NCBI GenBank assembly: GCA_009377865.1
Contig: WHTH01000010.1
Coordinates: forward strand, 27,387 to 91,386
Source: Pseudonocardiaceae bacterium
GTDB lineage: Bacteria; Actinomycetota; Actinomycetes; Mycobacteriales; Pseudonocardiaceae
DNA: 64,000 bases
Direction: 5' to 3'
In this document: in pieces, positions 57,722-64,000 of the stretch
How positions within the stretch are numbered: the first letter of the stretch is position 1
Layout of the letters: every line of letters starts with the position of its first letter
Position numbers and translations under genes: made by a program
Notes under the pieces: model-generated
The model's input: the letters and a program-made list of their open reading frames with translations, nothing else
Databases searched by the model: none
Told to the model about the DNA's origin: nothing

Positions 57722-60324
57722 GGCCGCTGACCGGGCGGGCCGAGGAGCTGCAGTTCATCGATGCGGCCATCCGACGGTCCGGCGGGCCGCGGGGAGTGGT
57801 GCTGGCGGGGGCAGCCGGGGTGGGCAAGACACGGCTGGCGCGGGAGGCGCTGGCGAGCGCCGAGCAGCGGGGCGTGGCTACTCGGTGGGCGACCGGGACT
57901 GCCTCAGCACGGACCCTGCCGATGGGGGCGTTCGCGGCGCTGCTGGGGACGGTCGGCGGGGATCCAGCCCGCGTGCTGCGGCAGGCTACCGACGCGCTGC
58001 TCGCCGGTGCCGGCCGCGCAGGTGTGGTGGTCGGGGTGGATGACGCCCACCTGCTCGATGAGCTCTCGGCGTTTTTGTTGCACCAGCTGGTGCTGGGCGA
58101 AGTGGCGAGGGTGGTGGTCACGGTGCGCACCGCTGAACCGGCGCCAGACGCGGTGACCGCGCTGTGGAAGGACGGGCACCTGGACCGGCTGGAGGTGCAG
58201 CCGCTGTCCGAGGCAGAGACCGTCGTGCTGCTGGAGGCGGTGCTGGGCGGGCCGGTGGACAGTCGCGGCGCCGCCCGCATGTGGGCGCGGACCCGCGGCA
58301 ACGCGCTGTATCTGCGGCAGCTGGTCGACGGGGAGGTTGAATCCGGGCGGTTATGCGAGGTCGGTGGCGTCTGGCGTTGGTTGGGCGAGCCTGAGGTACC
58401 ACCCGGGCTGGCCGAGTTGGTGGACGCGCGTATGGGCCAGCTGTCTGAGCGAGTACGGGACGTGGTCGACGTACTCGTCCTCGGCGAGCCGCTGGGCGTC
58501 GCGCTGCTTGCACAGCTCACGGATCCGGCCGCGGTGGAGGACGCCGAGGGATGCGGTCTGGTGCGCACAGAGCGGGACGGGCGGCGGCTTCAGATGCGAC
58601 TTGCTCATCCGCTCTACGGCGAGGTCCGCCGGGCCCGCATCGGGCAGCTGCGGGCCCGGCGGCTACGTGGCCGCATCGCGAGCGCGCTAGCCGGTGTCGG
58701 TGGGCGCCGCGCCGACGACACCCTGCGCCGTGCCGTGCTCGTCCTGGATTCCGACCTCGAACCGGACCCGCAACAGCTCATCGCCGCCGCGCGCTCAGCC
58801 GTCCACGTGCTGGATTTTTCGCTGGCGGAGCGGCTGGCTCGGGCCGCCGTGGCCGCTGGCGGCGGGTTCGATGCACGGCTCGTCCTCGTCTACGCGTTGG
58901 GTTGGCTCAGTCGGGGCGCCGAGGTCGAGGTCGAGTTGGCAGCGCTTGGCGACGCGGTGGACGCAGACATCGAGCGCACGCTGGTGACGATCCCCCGGGT
59001 CGGCAACCTGTTCTGGACCTTGCGTCAGCCGGCCGAGGCCGAGGCCGTGCTCGACGGTGCAGCAGCGGCGACCACCGACGAGGGCTCTCGCCGTGTGCTG
59101 TCCGCGATGCGCGCGGCCTGTCATGCCTTTCTCGGACGGCCCCGCCAGGCGGTGCAGAGTGGGATCGAGGCGCTCGCCTCGGAAGCGCTGCCGGATCAGG
59201 CTGTCGTGTTGGCGACTTACGGCCTTGTCGGTGGACTGGGTGTCCTCGGCCGGGCCGACGAGGTCGGGTCGGCGGCGTCCCGTGGTTACGCTGCGGGAGC
59301 CCGGTCGTTTGATGCTGCGGTACTGCGTTTCGGGCTGGGTGACCTCCATGTGCTCGCGTTGCGACTCGGGGGCTACCTCCATGAGGCGGAGAGAATCGCA
59401 CTCGACCGGTGTGGCGAGAGCCCTGACACACCTGGCCCGCAGGAGCTCTATGGAGTCTCGCTGCTGGGGCACGCGGCGCTGGCCCGCGGACAGGTGAGAA
59501 CCTCCATTCGCTGGTTACGGGAAGCCCGGGCCGGCCTGGCTAAGTTCGAGACCCTCGGCTTTGAGGTTCGCTGCCTGCTGAGCCTCACCCAGGCGCTGGC
59601 CATGCTCGGCGACGCGGCGTCGGCTCGGCACGCGCTGGTGGAGCTGGAGGCAGAATGGCATCCCGGGTTCGTCTTCCTCGAGCCGGAGATGGTGCTGGCC
59701 AGGGCGTGGGTGGCCGCCGCGGAGGGCGCGGTGAGCGAAGGGATCACGCTGGCGCACGAGGCGGCCGAGGTCGCCGCCGGCCGGTGCCAGCTCGCGCACG
59801 AGGTGCTGGCGCTGCACACCGCAGTGTGCTTCGGCGACCCCAGCGTCGCCGGCCGACTCGCCGAGCTGGCCACCCGGGTGGACGGCCCCCGTGCGCCGGC
59901 CGCCGCCGCACAGGCCGCCGCGCTGGCCGACGCCGACGGCGACGCGCTGCGTGCCGCCTCGGTGCAGCTGAAGCAGATCGGCGACCTGCTGGCCGCCGCC
60001 GACGCGGCCGCACAAGCCGCGGCCGCGTATACCCGCCGCCACCAGCCCGGTACAGCTCAGGCGGCCGCCACCCGGGCTCACCGACTGGCCGAGAGCTGTG
60101 GAGGCGCCCGTACTCCCGCGCTGATAGCGGTCGCTCGGCCATTGCCGCTCACCGAGCGGGAACGCGAGATCGTCACCCTGGCCGCCCAGGGACTGTCCAA
60201 CCGGCAGATCGCCGACCGGCTGGTCGTCTCGGTGCGCACCGTGGAAGGCCACCTCTACCGCGCCGGCGCCAAACTCGGCGCCACCAATCGCGCCATGCTC
60301 GCCGCGCTGCTCCGCGGCGACTGA
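57688..60324 (+). CDS. LuxR-family large ATPase regulator (LAL)
   Basis: An 878-residue regulator. The N-terminal ATPase has Walker A GAAGVGKT (residues 41-48) and Walker B VVVGVDDAHLLDE. The middle is a long helical, TPR-like region (LDFSLAERLARAAVAAGGGF, ALARGQVRTSIRWLREARAG), and the C-terminus is a LuxR helix-turn-helix (LTEREREIVTLAAQGLSNRQ, IADRLVVSVRTVEGHLYRAG). Proteins of this MalT/LAL type need ATP and a ligand to activate nearby genes. Palindromes 3 and 4 flank it, making it the leading candidate to bind them. The start is doubled by a tandem repeat; ATG 57688 and 57709 are both possible. Confidence 0.9.
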   Translation: MGRSYSAMGRSWPLTGRAEELQFIDAAIRRSGGPRGVVLAGAAGVGKTRLAREALASAEQRGVATRWATGTASARTLPMGAFAALLGTVGGDPARVLRQATDALLAGAGRAGVVVGVDDAHLLDELSAFLLHQLVLGEVARVVVTVRTAEPAPDAVTALWKDGHLDRLEVQPLSEAETVVLLEAVLGGPVDSRGAARMWARTRGNALYLRQLVDGEVESGRLCEVGGVWRWLGEPEVPPGLAELVDARMGQLSERVRDVVDVLVLGEPLGVALLAQLTDPAAVEDAEGCGLVRTERDGRRLQMRLAHPLYGEVRRARIGQLRARRLRGRIASALAGVGGRRADDTLRRAVLVLDSDLEPDPQQLIAAARSAVHVLDFSLAERLARAAVAAGGGFDARLVLVYALGWLSRGAEVEVELAALGDAVDADIERTLVTIPRVGNLFWTLRQPAEAEAVLDGAAAATTDEGSRRVLSAMRAACHAFLGRPRQAVQSGIEALASEALPDQAVVLATYGLVGGLGVLGRADEVGSAASRGYAAGARSFDAAVLRFGLGDLHVLALRLGGYLHEAERIALDRCGESPDTPGPQELYGVSLLGHAALARGQVRTSIRWLREARAGLAKFETLGFEVRCLLSLTQALAMLGDAASARHALVELEAEWHPGFVFLEPEMVLARAWVAAAEGAVSEGITLAHEAAEVAAGRCQLAHEVLALHTAVCFGDPSVAGRLAELATRVDGPRAPAAAAQAAALADADGDALRAASVQLKQIGDLLAAADAAAQAAAAYTRRHQPGTAQAAATRAHRLAESCGGARTPALIAVARPLPLTEREREIVTLAAQGLSNRQIADRLVVSVRTVEGHLYRAGAKLGATNRAMLAALLRGD

Positions 60325-60358
60325 TGCAGCGCTCGCGCGTAGTCCACACCGCCGCAGT

Positions 60359-60376
60359 CGAGTAGCCGACTACTCG
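60359..60376. promoter_or_regulatory. 18-bp palindrome, copy 4
   Basis: CGAGTAGCCGACTACTCG: arms CGAGTAG/CTACTCG around CCGA. It lies 61 bp upstream of the small gene at 60437 and is followed by TGCC, as is copy 1. Confidence 0.8.
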
Positions 60377-60436
60377 TGCCCCTGCGTCACAGCGCGCGAC
60401 ACTTGAGCCGATCACATTGAGGAAAAGGACGATGCT

Positions 60437-60745
60437 ATGAGCGACGGAACTCTCTGGGCACGCGTCGGCTCGGACGGCACACTGCTGGCTTCTTCGGGCA
60501 TTACCGCGGTGAACAGGTTCGGTAACGGTCGTTACAATCTCACTACCAACCGCAACATCAGCGGCAGCAGCGTCATCGCGACCATCAACTCTGCCGGTGG
60601 CGACGATCCGGGACCGGGCAGCTCGTCGATCCTCGTGGGGGAGGTCGACGGGAATACCCTGTTTGTCCGTACGGCTACTCCGTCGGCATCGTCACCGGGC
60701 CATGTCGATGACGACCGTCCGTTCTCGGTGGCGATCTTTTCATAA
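60437..60745 (+). CDS. Small beta-rich protein of unknown function, 102 aa
   Basis: A 102-residue protein with no signal peptide or membrane segment: LWARVGSDGTLLASSGITAV, NRFGNGRYNLTTNRNISGSS, GNTLFVRTATPSASSPGHVD, DDRPFSVAIFS. The pattern of short polar strands resembles a stand-alone version of a beta domain that I recall at the ends of some larger actinomycete proteins (ARV-DGTL, GRY-V, DRPFHLAV). GAGGAAAAGGACG is a good ribosome site. It lies between palindrome 4 and the DUF1360 gene and is the most obvious output of the LuxR locus. Confidence 0.7.
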   Translation: MSDGTLWARVGSDGTLLASSGITAVNRFGNGRYNLTTNRNISGSSVIATINSAGGDDPGPGSSSILVGEVDGNTLFVRTATPSASSPGHVDDDRPFSVAIFS

Positions 60746-60835
60746 TCTCCCGTTACCAGCCGCAGAGCGCGTTTGCCGCGGCGACGCGATCACACCGCGG
60801 CCCGCTTCAGCCCCGCGACGGTCCGCCGCGAGTCG

Positions 60836-61369
60836 TCAGGCGGCCTGCTGCGCCCGGGCGTAGGCGAGCTGCAGGAAATCGGCGCCGGTCAGTGCGGCGA
60901 ACAGCGTGGCCACGAGCCGGGTCAGGCGCGGCGCGAAAACGAAGCCGATCGCGAATCCCGTCGCGATCCACACATCGAGGCAGAACGGGCATGCGACGAG
61001 CTCGCCGATCGAATGGCGCAGCGAACTCGTCTCCCGCACCTCCTCCATGACCTCGGCGGGGCCGCCGGTGTCGGCGTAGCGGGTGAACGGCGCGCGCAGC
61101 GGGCTGGTGACCGCGTCCTTGCTGATCGTGCGGGAGAGCTTGTGCGTGCCGAGCGTGAGCAGGAGGAGGTCGTAGGGGCCGATGCGGGGTGGGAGCGTGC
61201 GTCCCGTCGCCGCGGCGAGCCCGGCAGCGCCCGCGACCAAGGCGAAGAAGATCGCCATCACGGTCGCGTAAGCGCCCAGCGGGCGGTCCTCTCCCTGGCG
61301 GTAGGCCTGTGCCTCGTCATGGGTCGTGCCTGCCGCCCGTTGCGCGATGTGCACCATCTCAGTCCTCAT
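60836..61369 (-). CDS. DUF1360 membrane protein
   Basis: A 177-residue protein with the DUF1360 pattern: YDLLLLTLGTHKLSRTISKD and ELVACPFCLDVWIATGFAIG, where the CPFCLDVW motif is diagnostic. About three membrane helices are visible. The family occurs in Bacillus spore/ biofilm contexts and widely in actinomycetes, but function is unclear. It lies downstream of sigA on the same strand. Confidence 0.85.
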   Translation of the reverse strand: MRTEMVHIAQRAAGTTHDEAQAYRQGEDRPLGAYATVMAIFFALVAGAAGLAAATGRTLPPRIGPYDLLLLTLGTHKLSRTISKDAVTSPLRAPFTRYADTGGPAEVMEEVRETSSLRHSIGELVACPFCLDVWIATGFAIGFVFAPRLTRLVATLFAALTGADFLQLAYARAQQAA

Positions 61370-61430
61370 CGTCGGGGCGCAGCCCGACTACCCGCTGGCG
61401 CCCCGGTCCATGTCGGCGCACGGGCGGCTG

Positions 61431-62855
<1,425 letters not shown>

Positions 62856-63093
62856 GGGCGACCTTTCGCGACGGGCGGTGTGCGACGGGGGCGGTGTGCG
62901 ACGGGGCGGTGTTGAACACTGTTCGTGCTGCTGACCATCGTCCCGGACCGCGTGTCGGATGGCCCAAGGCGGAACCCGGGGACCGGGAAGCACGTCGGCG
63001 GGGGCGCCGACCAGCGGCTCGGTGACGATGCCTACGTCTATTGTAACGAGGCCACCGCAGTACGCGTGGGATGCGTTGCGTACTCGAGTGACA

Positions 63094-63852
63094 TCAGGCC
63101 GTATCAGCCTGCTGACCCTCATGGCCGGCGGCGGCGGCGCCGACGATACCCGCGCTGTTGCGCAACGCCGCCGGGACGACCTCGGTGCGGCAGTCGAGCA
63201 GTGGCAGCCACCTGTCGGCCCTACGACTCACCCCGCCGCCAGCGATGATCAGATCGGGCCAGACGAGGTCTTCGAGGACCCGCAGATAGCGCGAGACGCG
63301 GTCGGTCCACTGCTCCCAGGACAGCCCCTCGTCGTCCTTGATCGATGCCGCGGCCCGGTGCTCGGCGTCGTGGCCATCGACCTGCAGGTGACCGAACTCG
63401 GTGTTGGGGACGAGCTCCCCGTCGAGGAACAGCGCACTGCCGATGCCGGTACCGAAGGTGAGCAGCACGACGACCCCGCCACGGCCCTGCCCGGCGCCGA
63501 ATCGCATCTCGGCGAGTCCGGCGGCGTCGGCGTCGTTGAGCACCACCACCGCAGAACCGGTGAGTTCGGTGAACAGCGACGCGGCGTCGGTGCCCTTCCA
63601 GGCCGGGTCCACGTTCGCAGCTGTGTGGGCGACGCCCTGCTTGATGACGCAGGGCAGTGCGATGCCTATCGGACCGCACGGGCTGAACCGTTCGACGAGG
63701 GCCGTGACGGCCGCTGCGACGCTTTCCGGGACCGACGGTTGTGGCGTCGGGATGCGCAGCCGCTCGGCCAGCAGCTCGCCACGGTCCAGGTCAACGGGGG
63801 CGCCCTTGATCCCGGATCCTCCGATGTCGATCCCGAACCCGCCCTTCGCCAT
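63094..63852 (-). CDS. ppgK: Polyphosphate glucokinase
   Basis: A 252-residue ROK-family kinase that phosphorylates glucose using polyphosphate or [20 protein letters not shown] is the phosphate-binding start, [20 protein letters not shown] and [11 protein letters not shown] are active-site landmarks, and [19 protein letters not shown] is near the C-terminus. It lies directly upstream of sigA, as Rv2702 lies beside Rv2703. Its start is only 9 bp from the stop of the IS630-type transposase, so its native promoter may have been displaced. Confidence 0.94.
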   Translation of the reverse strand: MAKGGFGIDIGGSGIKGAPVDLDRGELLAERLRIPTPQPSVPESVAAAVTALVERFSPCGPIGIALPCVIKQGVAHTAANVDPAWKGTDAASLFTELTGSAVVVLNDADAAGLAEMRFGAGQGRGGVVVLLTFGTGIGSALFLDGELVPNTEFGHLQVDGHDAEHRAAASIKDDEGLSWEQWTDRVSRYLRVLEDLVWPDLIIAGGGVSRRADRWLPLLDCRTEVVPAALRNSAGIVGAAAAGHEGQQADTA

Positions 63853-63861
63853 CCGCTGACC

Positions 63862-64000
63862 CTAGTGGTCCGTCGCGGTTTTGATCTGGTGGAGTCGTTG
63901 TCGTCCTCTGCGCACCTTGTCGATGATCTCGTCGGCGGCTTTGTGCCAGATGAAGGGCTTGGGGTTGTCGTTCCAGTGCTGGGCCCAGAGCTCGATGGCC
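63862..64000 (-). CDS. IS630-type transposase, C-terminal end (partial)
   Basis: The minus strand reads AIELWAQHWNDNPKPFIWHK, AADEIIDKVRRGRQRLHQIK and a stop. WNDNPKPFIWHKAADEI is the characteristic C-terminus of IS630-family transposases. The gene runs out of the window. It points toward ppgK with only 9 bp between, so one end of the element, or a degraded edge, lies here. Inverted terminal repeats cannot be defined from what is visible. Confidence 0.8.
   Translation of the reverse strand, partial: AIELWAQHWNDNPKPFIWHKAADEIIDKVRRGRQRLHQIKTATDH

Noticed and set aside
61376..61406. GGGGCGC ... GCGCCCC as a sigA terminator
   Set aside because: Only a 7-bp stem with a 17-base loop, common by chance at this GC content.

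Overview
The window is chromosomal DNA from a high-GC actinomycete. The backbone matches the conserved actinobacterial block running miaB, Rv2732c-like, DUF349, Rv2728c-like, miaA, dapF, hflX, lexA, LysM protein, nrdR, PAC2, ideR, sigB, YihY, DUF7455, sigA, ppgK, known from Mycobacterium tuberculosis (about Rv2702-Rv2733c, from memory). A class II ribonucleotide reductase beside nrdR, GNAT/acyl-CoA-synthetase fusions, XRE-DUF5753/DUF397 pairs and FxLD-type RiPP remnants point to Pseudonocardiales such as Pseudonocardia. Family and species are inference.

Layout. 1-3.0 kb: end of a succinate dehydrogenase operon (membrane subunit, sdhA, sdhB). 3.0-7.5 kb, minus strand: gluABCD-type glutamate ABC importer with a second, membrane-anchored binding protein. 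7.5-13.1 kb: accessory island holding a decayed XRE-DUF5753 gene, a candidate two-gene radical SAM peptide (RiPP) system, a SpoU methyltransferase, an intact DUF397/XRE-DUF5753 pair, an unknown gene and the fused wreck of an ATP-grasp RiPP locus. 13.2-30.2 kb: tRNA modification (miaB, miaA), lysine/cell wall (dapF), ribosome rescue (hflX), SOS control (lexA, LysM protein, two SOS boxes) and dNTP synthesis (nrdR, nrdJ with two inteins). 30.2-33.3 kb: second accessory stretch with an XRE-TPR regulator, a decayed copy of one, and the remains of an FxLD lanthipeptide locus. 33.4-55.2 kb: phosphatase, PAC2, P-loop ATPase, galE, ideR, rhodanese, an acuC/acetyltransferase pair, a broken dehalogenase, sigB, dtd, repair and membrane proteins, a helicase, and an EamA / glutamine-synthetase-like / C39-like operon. 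55.2-60.8 kb: third accessory stretch with a large LuxR-family ATPase regulator, small proteins and four copies of an 18-bp palindrome. 60.8-64 kb: DUF1360, sigA, ppgK and the end of an IS630-type transposase.

The housekeeping genes are intact. The three accessory stretches contain at least six pseudogenes; several share one lesion type, an internal deletion joining the two ends out of frame. Two of the wrecks are RiPP loci, whereas the radical SAM peptide pair at 8.1-9.5 kb looks intact and is the strongest candidate for an undescribed system. The second candidate is the palindrome-marked LuxR locus at 56.1-60.7 kb. I saw no tRNA, rRNA or CRISPR array. All calls are from reading the sequence; no database search was run.
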